Of a stretch of 64,000 nt of DNA, positions 52,821 to 61,550 are shown one piece after another. How positions within the stretch are numbered: position 1 is the stretch's first letter; each line of letters opens with the position of its first letter. Source of the DNA: Byssovorax sp. (GTDB lineage: Bacteria; Myxococcota_A; Polyangia; Polyangiales; Polyangiaceae); NCBI GenBank assembly GCA_025362495.1, contig JANYGI010000092.1, positions 1 to 64,000 on the forward strand, written 5' to 3'. The notes below the pieces were generated by a model. The model worked only from the letters and a program-made list of their open reading frames with translations. It made no database searches and was not told the origin of the DNA. The position numbers and the translations under genes are program-made.

Positions 52821-54038
52821 TCAGTTCCCGCCGCCCGCGCAGACCTCGATGAAGTGCACCTCGTGGCCGTGCGCCGTCGTCTTGCCGCGCTCGAACAGCG
52901 ATTGAAAGCGGACGAGGTCTTCATCCATGAGGCGCTTGGGCGCGGCGCCGAGGAGCGAGGCCAGTGCGTGGCCGAGAACGCCGCCCGGCGGGTTGTAGGC
53001 GAGCTTGATCGTCACCCGCGTCGAGCCGTCCGGCGTCGCGTCGAACTGCACGGCTCCCTCGCTCGCGACCATGGAGCCAGGCAGGCTCGCCCAGGCAATT
53101 CGCCGCTCGGGGACGAGGTCGACGATGTCGGCCTCCCAGCTCACCGACACGCCCGCCGGGCCGCGCACGATCCAGCGATAGCGCCCCTCGCCCAGGACCT
53201 CCACGCGGCGCAGGTGATCCATGAAGAGAGGGAATCGCTCGCAGTGGAGCCACAGATCGAACACGTCCTCGATCGCGGCGCGGATGGTGAGCGTCTTCTG
53301 GATCTCGATGACGTCTCTCCCGGCGCCGAGCCCGAGCAGCCGCCTCAACGATTGATCGGCGACGTCGCGCGCGAGGATGGCCATCCCGCCGAGGCGGAGC
53401 ACCGCGCCGAGCCCGTCCCGCCGCCGCGCGCCCGCGGCGAGCAGCCCCACGCCGACGACGCCCGCGCCGAGCCGGCGGAGCGGAGACCAGCGCTCGCGCG
53501 CGCGCGTGAAGTGATCGCTCCCCCATCCGTCGCTGCTCTGCAGCGCGGGGACGTGCTCCGGCGCGTCGTACACCTCGAGTCGCGACTCGACCCCTCGCAC
53601 CCCGGGAATCACTGCCATGCTGGCGATGAGCCCGTCCTCGTCCTCGGCGAGGATCGGTCCGCGCAGCTCCACGTGCCCTCCGTGAACCGTGACCTCGATG
53701 GCGTGCGGATTGCCAATCACATGCCCGAGCTTCGCCCGCACGCGCGCTTTCAACACCTCATCCGGGACGTTGTCATCATGAAAGAACGATCGGGCCTCGG
53801 CGACCAGGCCGCGCGATCGGCTGGTGAGATCGCGCGCCCCCTTCTCGACGACCCGGTCCAGCGCGTGCAGCGCGTGCACGATCCCGTCGCGGGCGAGCGC
53901 CCGCCGCCGCGCGCCGCGCACGGGATCGAGGAAGTACATGAGCCCGGCGCCGACGCCGAACGCCCCGAGGACAGGCGTCATGTCGCGCGAGCCTCCACGC
54001 CTCAGCCTGCGTCGCTGCTGCTCGATCCAGGTTGCCAT
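52821..54038 (-). CDS. BON-domain / SRPBCC-domain membrane protein
   Basis: 405 residues from the ATG at 54038, with GGAGGG upstream. An N-terminal hydrophobic/Gly-rich segment (VLGAFGVGAGLMYFLDPVRG), of the YtxH-like type, leads into a BON domain (~95-165, VTVHGGHVELRGPILAEDED). After another hydrophobic stretch comes an SRPBCC/START-like domain (~245-390, TLTIRAAIEDVFDLWLHCER, YRWIVRGPAGVSVSWEADIV). Such fusions are stress- and envelope-related in other bacteria. A small stem (54040-54061) encloses the ribosome site. It lies between the lipoprotein and decarboxylase genes. Confidence 0.83.
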   Translation of the reverse strand: MATWIEQQRRRLRRGGSRDMTPVLGAFGVGAGLMYFLDPVRGARRRALARDGIVHALHALDRVVEKGARDLTSRSRGLVAEARSFFHDDNVPDEVLKARVRAKLGHVIGNPHAIEVTVHGGHVELRGPILAEDEDGLIASMAVIPGVRGVESRLEVYDAPEHVPALQSSDGWGSDHFTRARERWSPLRRLGAGVVGVGLLAAGARRRDGLGAVLRLGGMAILARDVADQSLRRLLGLGAGRDVIEIQKTLTIRAAIEDVFDLWLHCERFPLFMDHLRRVEVLGEGRYRWIVRGPAGVSVSWEADIVDLVPERRIAWASLPGSMVASEGAVQFDATPDGSTRVTIKLAYNPPGGVLGHALASLLGAAPKRLMDEDLVRFQSLFERGKTTAHGHEVHFIEVCAGGGN

Positions 54039-54039
54039 C

Positions 54040-54061
54040 GCTCTCGCCCTCCGGGGAGAGC
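54040..54061 (-). promoter_or_regulatory. Stem-loop enclosing the Shine-Dalgarno site of the 54038 gene
   Basis: On the minus strand GCTCTC pairs with GAGAGC, with two further C-G pairs inside after one mismatch, and the enclosed bases hold GGAGGG, immediately 5' of the ATG at 54038. This could mask the ribosome site and give translation control, for example in response to temperature. It may also be chance. Confidence 0.35.
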
Positions 54062-54123
54062 AGCAGTGCAATCGATGTTCCGCGCCGGGGCAGATCCCGC
54101 GGCGCGGCTCGCTCACCCGGTGA

Positions 54124-54852
54124 TCAGGGCGCCGGAGACCAGACGAACGCCGGCGGTGCCTCGGCCGTCATCCCGATCACGATCGCCCCGTGGTTGCGCG
54201 GAGCCGTGGTCGCGTTGATCACATAAGGATCCACCCCGGCGGGCGCGTCGTTGAAGTCGACGTGCTCGAACCATTGACCGACGTCAAACTGGATATCGAG
54301 CTTCTGCCCGTCACCGGCGATCGTCGCGCTGGCGACCTGGCTCGGCGCGGCGCGCTGACCCTGGAATTGCGGCACCACGTCGATATCGGCCACGAAGTGA
54401 TGCTTCTTTTCGCCTCTCTGGGCGGTGCCGGAGAAATGCGCCGAGTGACCCCCGGGAGCCACGGTGGACGGGCTCGGCGCCTCGTCGGTCAGGAACCAGT
54501 GGATGCCGTAATCGTACGACGCGCTCTGGATCTTCCCGACCAGGCCGTGCGCGGTGCCGAGCGCGTGCGGCGCCGGGTCGAGAGCGTCGAACGCCGTCGT
54601 CGTCAGCAGCTCTCCGATCGCCGTCTGGCAAAGCGTGGCAGAGCCCGACTCCGACGCGCAGAAGTACACCGGCCCGAAGGCCACCGTCGCCTGATCGAGC
54701 GTCACGGTCCAGCCGTGATCGGCGCCGATCGGCGCCTGCGCCGCGGGCGCGGCGAAGGTGGCATAGTCGATGTCGGGTTGCCCGGTGCCGGAGCAGGCGG
54801 CGCACGCGAGCAGGGCAATCGGGGCAAGGCGAAAGAGCAGATCACGGAGCAT
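54124..54852 (-). CDS. Lipoprotein encoded after the TonB-receptor fusion
   Basis: 242 residues from the ATG at 54852 (GTGAGG upstream), only 8 bases after the stop of the TonB-receptor gene. The lipobox is ALLACAACSG. The mature domain is beta-rich with HGWTVTLDQATVAFGPVYFC, a HWFLTDEA strand, KKHHFVADIDVV (two adjacent His) and a late HVDFNDAP. Metal binding by the scattered histidines is possible. Operon placement suggests it serves the receptor as a substrate-binding or metal-handling lipoprotein, but the family is not recognised. Confidence 0.75.
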   Translation of the reverse strand: MLRDLLFRLAPIALLACAACSGTGQPDIDYATFAAPAAQAPIGADHGWTVTLDQATVAFGPVYFCASESGSATLCQTAIGELLTTTAFDALDPAPHALGTAHGLVGKIQSASYDYGIHWFLTDEAPSPSTVAPGGHSAHFSGTAQRGEKKHHFVADIDVVPQFQGQRAAPSQVASATIAGDGQKLDIQFDVGQWFEHVDFNDAPAGVDPYVINATTAPRNHGAIVIGMTAEAPPAFVWSPAP

Positions 54853-54860
54853 GGAGCGCC

Positions 54861-57467
54861 TCACAGGTAGAGAGTGACGCTCGCCAGGATGGAGAGCGGC
54901 GCGCCCGCGGCGACGTGCCGCGCAGGGAGGAACGAGGGGGCCGACGAGGTCTGCCAGTTCGACACGAACGAGTACTCGGTGTCGGCGAATCTGGCGTTGA
55001 AGATGTTCTCGCCGTCGACGCCGATCTCCAGGAAATCGCGGCGGATACCGATCGAAGCGTCGGCGAGGAACACCGCCGCGGCCTCTTGCGCATACGGGAG
55101 CGGGCGGGGCGAGAGGAACGTGGCGCCGTAGCCGACGCGGCCCTCGACGGGCTTGCCGAGGAGGGAGCCGAGCGGACGTCGATACCCCACGTCGGCGCGG
55201 ACGACGACGGGCGGCACATAGGGCAGCTGCTGCCCGGCGATGAACGCCGGAGTCGGGTTGCTCGGCGTGGCCGGAGGAGGCGAGTCGAGCGTCGCGTGGA
55301 CGAACGTCGCGCTGATCGACGAGGTGAACCCCTGGACCGGCGAGGCCTGGAGATACCCGACGAGGCCGCGGCGCGTCGTCGGGCCGATCCGCGTCAGGCT
55401 CCCCTCGACGGCGTCGAACGCGAGATCGTAAGAAAGCCTTGTTTCGTAGGCGATCGCCGTCACGCTGATCCGGTTCTGATCGGTGAGCTTCACCCCGGCT
55501 TCGTAGCTCTGCACCTTGGCGAACGGGGCGCTCTCGCCCTCTTCGAGCTGGCGGGCCTGCGGCGATCGATATCCCTCTCCATAGGCACCGAGGAGCTTCA
55601 ACCACGGCAGCGGGCTGACCTCGATCGTCCCGCGCGGGCCGATGGCCACGCCCGCGGCGGTGCGGCGAAACCCGGGGATGTGCGTCTTGACCTGGAACGC
55701 AGGGATGAAGTTGCCGAGGCGATCGTCGACGTCGTACACCGACACATCGGCGCGCACGCCACCGCGCAGGCGAACGTACTTGCTCGCGTTGAGCAGGGCG
55801 TCGGCGTAAAACCCCGCCGTCGTGGCCCGCACGGTCGCGTCCACGCGCTGATCCCAGGTCTCGTTCTGCGGCGCTTGCAGCAGGTTCTGCGCCTGATCGA
55901 TCGAGCTCGTGCGCCCCGCGGCGCCGAGGTTGAGCTGCGCCGACAGCCACGGCAGCACGTCGGCGCGGCGCGATCGGTAGGTGAGCTTGGCGCCGAGGCC
56001 GAGGTCTTCGTTCGATTGCTCGACGAGATCGCCGCGGCCCGCAAAATCGGGGTTCACCCGCGATCGCTGGGTGTAGCCGGTGAAGTTGAGCCGGCTCCGG
56101 TAGGTGGAGTACGCCGTCCAGATCGCGGCGCCGGCGAAGCTCCCATCGTCGCTCGACCGCTCGAACGTCAGGCTCATCTGGGTGCGGGTCGTCGCGGCGG
56201 ACTGCGAGCGGGCCGAGGGATCGGGGTAGGCGTCGTAGAATCCCACTCTCCCGGCCTGGATGTCGTCTTCCCGGAGCACGCCGGCGATGCTGGCGCGACC
56301 GGCGTTGATGCCCACGTGAAGCAGGCCAGTCACGTCGCCCGGCAAATCGAGCTTGTACTGGCCCAGGATGCCGCCCGACAGCGACCCGCGCGTGCCGTCG
56401 CCGAAGCCGTTCGAGGCGCGGATTTGCCCGGCGACGAAGGTCTCTTCCGCCTGCCCCTCGGGCGCCCACATCGCCAGGAAGCGCCTGGTGGCGAACGAGC
56501 CATAGCTGGCCTTGAGGCGGACCCCGCGCTCCTGCACGCCGAGATCGTAATCGACGCTCCCGGCCACCGCGAAGTCGCCCTGGCTGGGCTCGTACACGCC
56601 CTCGAGCACGCGAATCGATCGCACCACCTCGGGGATGATGATGTTCAGATCCGCGTAGCCCTGGCCGTGCAGGTGCGAGACCTGATTGATGGGGATCGCC
56701 CCGACCGTGAACTCGATGTCTTGCCCGTGATCGGCGTCGAATCCGCGGAGAAACACCCGCTGCGCGACCACGTCGCCCTCGGGGTGAGTGACGTGGACGC
56801 CGGGAGCCGTGTTGAGCAGATCGGCCGCGTTGGAGTGCGGAGCGGCGCTGAGGGCCTGAGCGTCGAGGCGAAAATCGCTGGCGGCGCGGCGCGGCGGGCT
56901 CGGCCGACCCTGGACGTGGATCTCGATCGGCTTGCCCGGCTCGGACACCGCGTGCGGCAGACCGGTGCCCGCGGGCAGCTCCTGCGGAGCCTCGCGGGGC
57001 TTCGTTTCAGAGGCCGGGAGCCTCGGCGCGGGCTCGGTCGGCTTCGGCGGCTCGGGCTCTTTCGGCGCCGCCGGGTGGGTGTCGGGCGCGAAATGAAACG
57101 GCACCTGGATGCGCGCGCGCACCGGGCGACCTTCCTTGAGCGCGGGTGAAAAGTGCCAGCGCTTGACGGCGAGGAGCGCGGCCTCGTCGAAATCGTCGCC
57201 GCCGGGCGTGACCACGCTCGCGTCGCTCACCGAGCCGTCTTTTTCGACGGTGACCTTGAGGACCACCGTCGTTTCGATCGCGTCGCCGAGGTGAGATTGC
57301 GGGTACGCCGCGTCGACGTGCTCGAGCACCTGCGGCGGCGTGACGGTGCTCGGCGGCGGCGCGTCGCCGGGCGGCTGCGGCGCAGCGCCGGGCGGCGCCG
57401 GCTGGGCCGCAGCGCTCCCCGCGAAGAGGGCGAGGACCGCGACGAGGGAGACAGGGCGTAGCTTCAC
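54861..57467 (-). CDS. TonB C-terminal-like domain fused to TonB-dependent receptor
   Basis: 868 residues. A signal peptide (LVAVLALFAGSAAAQ) is followed by a Pro-rich stretch, then a TonB C-terminal-type domain (~45-127): YPQSHLGDAIETTVVLKVTV, EAALLAVKRWHFSPALKEGR, ARIQVPFHF. A second Pro/Glu/Lys-rich linker (~130-185) leads to the plug (~195-315, LLNTAPGVHVTHPEGDVVAQ, VFLRGFDADHGQDIEFTVGA) and a 22-strand-type barrel ending in an aromatic-poor LASVTLYL. TonB domains normally reside on an inner-membrane energiser; fusing one to an outer-membrane receptor is unusual. A lipoprotein gene follows. Substrate unknown. Confidence 0.88.
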   Translation of the reverse strand: MKLRPVSLVAVLALFAGSAAAQPAPPGAAPQPPGDAPPPSTVTPPQVLEHVDAAYPQSHLGDAIETTVVLKVTVEKDGSVSDASVVTPGGDDFDEAALLAVKRWHFSPALKEGRPVRARIQVPFHFAPDTHPAAPKEPEPPKPTEPAPRLPASETKPREAPQELPAGTGLPHAVSEPGKPIEIHVQGRPSPPRRAASDFRLDAQALSAAPHSNAADLLNTAPGVHVTHPEGDVVAQRVFLRGFDADHGQDIEFTVGAIPINQVSHLHGQGYADLNIIIPEVVRSIRVLEGVYEPSQGDFAVAGSVDYDLGVQERGVRLKASYGSFATRRFLAMWAPEGQAEETFVAGQIRASNGFGDGTRGSLSGGILGQYKLDLPGDVTGLLHVGINAGRASIAGVLREDDIQAGRVGFYDAYPDPSARSQSAATTRTQMSLTFERSSDDGSFAGAAIWTAYSTYRSRLNFTGYTQRSRVNPDFAGRGDLVEQSNEDLGLGAKLTYRSRRADVLPWLSAQLNLGAAGRTSSIDQAQNLLQAPQNETWDQRVDATVRATTAGFYADALLNASKYVRLRGGVRADVSVYDVDDRLGNFIPAFQVKTHIPGFRRTAAGVAIGPRGTIEVSPLPWLKLLGAYGEGYRSPQARQLEEGESAPFAKVQSYEAGVKLTDQNRISVTAIAYETRLSYDLAFDAVEGSLTRIGPTTRRGLVGYLQASPVQGFTSSISATFVHATLDSPPPATPSNPTPAFIAGQQLPYVPPVVVRADVGYRRPLGSLLGKPVEGRVGYGATFLSPRPLPYAQEAAAVFLADASIGIRRDFLEIGVDGENIFNARFADTEYSFVSNWQTSSAPSFLPARHVAAGAPLSILASVTLYL

Positions 57468-57569
57468 CGGACGTGTCTCTTACACACGCCGAGCCGGGGG
57501 CGGTATCGTAAATCGAACGCTTGCATTGCCCGGGGGGAAAGCGGAAAACTGCGTCGCAGCGGAGGAACC
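57468..57569. promoter_or_regulatory. Divergent promoter region, candidate operator
   Basis: 102 bases between the TonB-receptor gene (minus) and a lipoprotein gene (plus). A perfect 5-bp inverted repeat CGTGT-N7-ACACG (57472-57488) lies right at the receptor start, where a repressor of nutrient-controlled receptors could bind. No Fur- or Zur-type sequence was recognised. Confidence 0.3.
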
Positions 57570-58148
57570 ATGGCGAACACGACGAAGCGTTGGATGGCCG
57601 CGACGGCCACGGTGCTGGGGATCGCCGCGCTCGCCGCGGGCTGTCACGACGGCCCGCCGCTCGACGATTACGTGCATCGCGTGTTCGATCTGCAATGCCA
57701 GCGCATCTTCTCGTGCTGCTCCGCGCCCGTCAGCTTCGGTTTCGGGGCGACGGCAGAGGCATGTCGCGCCGATCGCGCCGGCTTCGAGCAGCTCGCTGTC
57801 AACGCGATCAGGGCCGATCTCGATGCCGATTTCGTCCAGATCGACGAGGCCGCGCTCGCGAGCTGCCTGACGTCGATCGAGGCCTCTTCCTGTCCGGCGT
57901 ACTTCGCGCGCCGCGACCGCGACTGCGAGGCCGCGTTCACGCCGAGGGTCCTGAACGGAGGCGATTGCTCGTCGAACCTCGCCTGCCTCGGCGGCCTCTG
58001 CGTGGACTTCGTGTGCACCGGCGACACGCGCCCGCTCGGCGCCGCGTGCGCGAGCGCGGACGATTGTTTGAGCTCAAACTGTGTCGGCGGCGCCTGCGTC
58101 GAGAGCGCCGCCCTCGCGGCGTGCGGCGGGGCGAGCCCCGGCAAATAA
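57570..58148 (+). CDS. Cys-rich lipoprotein
   Basis: 192 residues with GGAGGAACC before the ATG and a lipobox (LGIAALAAGCHD). After a helical region with four cysteines (LQCQRIFSCCSAPVS) the C-terminal ~60 residues contain a Cys-rich GxCxxxxxCxxGLCxxFVC / GAACASADDCLSSNCVGGAC pattern, as in myxobacterial surface modules. Function unknown. Divergent from the TonB-receptor gene. Confidence 0.72.
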   Translation: MANTTKRWMAATATVLGIAALAAGCHDGPPLDDYVHRVFDLQCQRIFSCCSAPVSFGFGATAEACRADRAGFEQLAVNAIRADLDADFVQIDEAALASCLTSIEASSCPAYFARRDRDCEAAFTPRVLNGGDCSSNLACLGGLCVDFVCTGDTRPLGAACASADDCLSSNCVGGACVESAALAACGGASPGK

Positions 58149-58271
58149 CTTGCACGTCGTTCCAGCCTGGCGGCGAAGATTCAGCTCCGGGCGATCTGGG
58201 ATCGCGACGTCGCGCCTGATGCCGAGCGAGGCCGCTCGCGCTAGTCTTGGCCTCCCCCAAGAGGTCCTTCG

Positions 58272-59330
58272 ATGTCGCTTCACCGCTCCCCGTCGTTCGC
58301 TTTCAGCTCTTTTGCCCTGATCTTCGCGGTCGGATGCACGTCGAGCATCGAGACCACGACCGGCACGACGACCGGCGGGACGACCACCGGTGCAGGCGGA
58401 GGGCCGTCGGGATCGACGACGAGCGGCGGCGGCGGCGACATGGTCGACGGCGGCGTGCCGTTCACGACCATCGAGGAGGGCATTGGCCCGATCAAGACGG
58501 GCTCCGGCGAGGAGCACACTCAGTGCATCACCGTGAGCCTGAAGAACGCAAAGAGCGCCTTTGTCCGCCGCTTCCGCGCCGATCTCGGCGTGGGCTCTCA
58601 CCACATGATCGCGTACAAGTCCAATGCCACGGCCGAGTCGCTCGTCCCCACGGACTGCCAGGGCTTCAGCGGCCTGCTCAGCGGCGAGCACCCGATCTTC
58701 ATCGCCCAGCAGGCCAAGGCCCAGCTCGACTTCCCCAGCGACGAGAACGGTGTCCCCGTCGCTCTGGAGATCGCGCCGAACCAGATGGTGCGGCTCGAGC
58801 TGCACTTCATCAACACCACCACGCAGCCCCTCGACGTGACTGGCAAGCTCTTCGTCGATACCGTGCCTCTCGACACGAACGTCGTGAAGAGCGATCTGGC
58901 CTTCTGGGGCACGCAGCAGATCAAGATCCCCGCGAACGGCACGGGGGATACAGGGGTGAGGTTCCAGAAGGCCCTCCCCGCGACGAAGACCTTCGCCCTG
59001 ACGACTCACCAGCACCACCTCGGGACGGAGATGCGCGTCTGGTACGCCAACAGCGTCAACGATCAGAACATGAAGCCGGTGGCGGACGGGAAGAACTGGT
59101 CCGATCCCCCGCTCGAGCTCTTCACGCCCGCCCTCGATTTCCCGGACAGCGGCAATGGCAAGAACAGCTCGAGGGGCCTCGCCTTCGAGTGCAACTGGAC
59201 GAACCCGACCGCGAGCGACGTGAAATTCGGCGAGGGGTTCAACGACGAGATGTGCTTCCTCTGGCAGTATTACTATCCTTCGCAGGGCTTCCAGCTCTGC
59301 ATCGATGGGTTCTGCAAGAAGGTGCAATGA
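58272..59330 (+). CDS. Copper type II monooxygenase-like lipoprotein (PHM/DBH fold)
   Basis: 352 residues. The signal peptide ends in FAVGCTSS, then a Thr/Gly linker of ~40 residues. The domain shows copper-ligand motifs of peptidylglycine/dopamine-type monooxygenases: GVGSHHMIAYKSNA (two adjacent His, ~108), MVRLELHFINTT (His), ALTTHQHHLGTEM (HxHH, ~246) and NDEMCFLWQYYYP (Met). With the mononuclear and dinuclear-site ligands present it may hydroxylate a C-H bond; alternatively it is a lytic-monooxygenase-like or pilin-type relative. It is surface-exposed by the linker. A hairpin follows the stop (59339-59378). Confidence 0.75.
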   Translation: MSLHRSPSFAFSSFALIFAVGCTSSIETTTGTTTGGTTTGAGGGPSGSTTSGGGGDMVDGGVPFTTIEEGIGPIKTGSGEEHTQCITVSLKNAKSAFVRRFRADLGVGSHHMIAYKSNATAESLVPTDCQGFSGLLSGEHPIFIAQQAKAQLDFPSDENGVPVALEIAPNQMVRLELHFINTTTQPLDVTGKLFVDTVPLDTNVVKSDLAFWGTQQIKIPANGTGDTGVRFQKALPATKTFALTTHQHHLGTEMRVWYANSVNDQNMKPVADGKNWSDPPLELFTPALDFPDSGNGKNSSRGLAFECNWTNPTASDVKFGEGFNDEMCFLWQYYYPSQGFQLCIDGFCKKVQ

Positions 59331-59338
59331 CGCCCGCG

Positions 59339-59378
59339 ATCAGGCCGCAGACGGCCCGTACGGCGTTTGCGGTCTGAT
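59339..59378 (+). terminator. Hairpin terminator after the copper-protein gene
   Basis: ATCAGGCCGCAGACG (59339-59353) pairs with CGTTTGCGGTCTGAT (59364-59378), 13 of 15 positions, with a 10-base loop, and is followed by TGTAATTAT. It starts 8 bases after the stop at 59330. A T/A-rich tail in such a GC-rich genome supports an intrinsic terminator. Confidence 0.6.
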
Positions 59379-59430
59379 TGTAATTATCGCGACGACATCG
59401 CCCCCGCGCCGTCGTGATAGCGTCTCGCCC

Positions 59431-61503
59431 ATGGGCTCTCTTCGTCACCTCCGCGCCACCCCTCGAACGCTCCTCGGCTTGCTCGCGGCCACTCTCGCGC
59501 TCGGCACCGCCGCCCGCGCCGAGGCGGCCGCGCTCGGCCCGGTCAACGTCACGCCCTCGTTCGAGACGGCGGGCGTGATCGTGCAGCTCACCGGTGACAG
59601 CGGCAACGAGACCGTCACCGTCGACGTCAAAGGGCCCAAGGACGCGGATTTTCACCCCGCGCATGCCGCGGTACTGTTCGAGCCGCACGCCTTCGCGACG
59701 AGCCTCTTCGAGCTCGCGCCGGGCACGGATTACACGCTGCGGATCACCGTCGCCGATCCCGACGGCGTCACCGGCAGCGCCACGCAGATGGTCGCGCTGC
59801 ATACGCGCGCGGAGCCGACGTTGCCAGTCCCGACGCGGGTGCGCTGGGTCGGCCCCGGCGGGAGCGACGCCGCCGGCGCGGGCACCACCAAGGCAGCTCC
59901 GTATGCCACGCCGGGATATGCCCTCTCCCAGGCCATGCCCGGCGACGAGATCCGCGTGCTCGCGGGGAGCTACGCCGCCGTCAGCGCGGATGGGACGCAT
60001 GGCACCGAGGCGCTCCCGATCGTGCTGCGGGCGGACGATCCCGCGCAGAAGCCGGTGATCGACGGCGCCATGGCCGGGAGCTCGCTCTACCTCAACGACG
60101 CGGCTTACGTGGTCATCGACGGCTTCGAGGTGCGCAACGGCGGCGACGACAGCGGTGGTCATGGCGTCTATCTGCGCGCGTCATCGCACGTCACCGTGCG
60201 CAACTCGTTCATCCACGACAACGGCCACGACAACGTGCTGATCAGCAAGGGCGCGGAGTTCTCGGGCGGGCCGCTCCTCGGGGGCTTTCACCTGATCGAG
60301 GGCAACGACATCGCCGATCTCGTCCAGGAGACCTGCACCGGCGGGAGCAACACCGCCTGCCCTGGCCAGACGTATTACGGCATCAAGCAGGACAATAACC
60401 CCGGCGGCGGCACCGTCATTCGCAAGAACCGTATCCGCGGCCACGACGACAACACCAGCCCTTGCGGCGACGAGGACAGCGGGCGCGAGCTCGCCGACGG
60501 CTCACCGGTGCTGGCGCTCGTCGGCGCCGGACCGTGGACGAACCACGATCTCGAGATCTACGACAACACCTTCGAGGACGCGCGCGACGACGGGATGGAG
60601 CTCGACGGGATCTGCGTCAACGCGCGGATCTACCGCAACACCATCCACAACGCGCAGAACCCGTTCTCGGCCGCTCCGGTGATGCCGGGGCCGTACTTCT
60701 TCGTGCGCAACCTCGCCACGGGCAACTGGGGTGACGCGGGCTTCAAGATGAACACGGCGGGCAACAGCGCCGTCCCGAGCCGCCATGTGTTCGTCTACCA
60801 GAACACCTTCGTGCGAGCGAACCAGGGCCCCGCTCTCCACCTCTGGTACGCGGTCGAGGGCGATCACAACGTGCCGATTCACGACTTCGTCTTCCGCAAC
60901 AACGTCTTCGCGACGCCGATGGGCGGGGTGTGCACCAACGCCTACAATCACGGCGCGGAGCAGCCGAGCTTCGACGGCAACGTGTGGTGGACGACCGACA
61001 CCACACAGATCTTCTCGTGGTGGAACGGCGCGAGCAACGACAAGTACGATACCTTCGCGGCCTTCCAGACCGGCGCTTCGCAGGAGGCGCATGGAGCCTT
61101 TGGCGAGCCGGGTCTCGGGGCCGATTTTGCCCCGGTGATGGGCTCTCTCGTGGTCGATCGTGGGGTGTTGATCCCCGGCATCAACGATGACTTCGCAGGC
61201 AAGGCGCCGGACGTGGGTGCCTTCGAGCTCGGCGGCACGGGCCCGATGCCGAGCACGAGCAGCAGCGGTTCGTCGGGCGCCGGGGCCGGCGGCGGCGCGG
61301 CGACCGGCACGGGCGCGACGAGCGGCAGCGGTGGAGGCAGCGGCGGGAGCGGTGGAGCGAGCAGCGATAGCGGCAGCTCCGGTGGTTGCGGTTGCGTCCT
61401 GTCGGATCGCGATCGCACCTCGCCCGCGACGGCGCTCTTCAGCCTCTTCGCCCTCGCGATCGTCGCGCGACGTTCGCGCGCCGGACGGGTCGCTCTGAAA
61501 TAG
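59431..61503 (+). CDS. Right-handed parallel beta-helix surface protein with MYXO-CTERM-like tail
   Basis: 690 residues from the ATG at 59431. A Sec signal (LLGLLAATLALGTAARAEAA) is followed by a fibronectin-like domain (~30-125), then a parallel beta-helix (~140-560) starting with TPGYALSQAMPGDEIRVLAG and continuing with strands such as AYVVIDGFEVRNGG, SHVTVRNSFIHDNGH and ARIYRNTIHNAQN, as in pectate-lyase-like proteins. A Ser/Gly linker leads to GGCGC, a hydrophobic helix (PATALFSLFALAIVARR) and a basic end, the layout of the myxobacterial MYXO-CTERM sorting signal. No lyase catalytic residues could be assigned; it may bind or cleave a polysaccharide. Confidence 0.85.
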   Translation: MGSLRHLRATPRTLLGLLAATLALGTAARAEAAALGPVNVTPSFETAGVIVQLTGDSGNETVTVDVKGPKDADFHPAHAAVLFEPHAFATSLFELAPGTDYTLRITVADPDGVTGSATQMVALHTRAEPTLPVPTRVRWVGPGGSDAAGAGTTKAAPYATPGYALSQAMPGDEIRVLAGSYAAVSADGTHGTEALPIVLRADDPAQKPVIDGAMAGSSLYLNDAAYVVIDGFEVRNGGDDSGGHGVYLRASSHVTVRNSFIHDNGHDNVLISKGAEFSGGPLLGGFHLIEGNDIADLVQETCTGGSNTACPGQTYYGIKQDNNPGGGTVIRKNRIRGHDDNTSPCGDEDSGRELADGSPVLALVGAGPWTNHDLEIYDNTFEDARDDGMELDGICVNARIYRNTIHNAQNPFSAAPVMPGPYFFVRNLATGNWGDAGFKMNTAGNSAVPSRHVFVYQNTFVRANQGPALHLWYAVEGDHNVPIHDFVFRNNVFATPMGGVCTNAYNHGAEQPSFDGNVWWTTDTTQIFSWWNGASNDKYDTFAAFQTGASQEAHGAFGEPGLGADFAPVMGSLVVDRGVLIPGINDDFAGKAPDVGAFELGGTGPMPSTSSSGSSGAGAGGGAATGTGATSGSGGGSGGSGGASSDSGSSGGCGCVLSDRDRTSPATALFSLFALAIVARRSRAGRVALK

Positions 61504-61550
61504 TGAACGTCTGCTGAAATAACCCCGGGGCGCCCCGCGAAAGGTGCCCC

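Noticed and set aside
59239-60162. Minus-strand open frame over the copper-protein and beta-helix genes
   Set aside because: Shadow frame without motifs; both plus-strand genes have signal peptides and clear folds.
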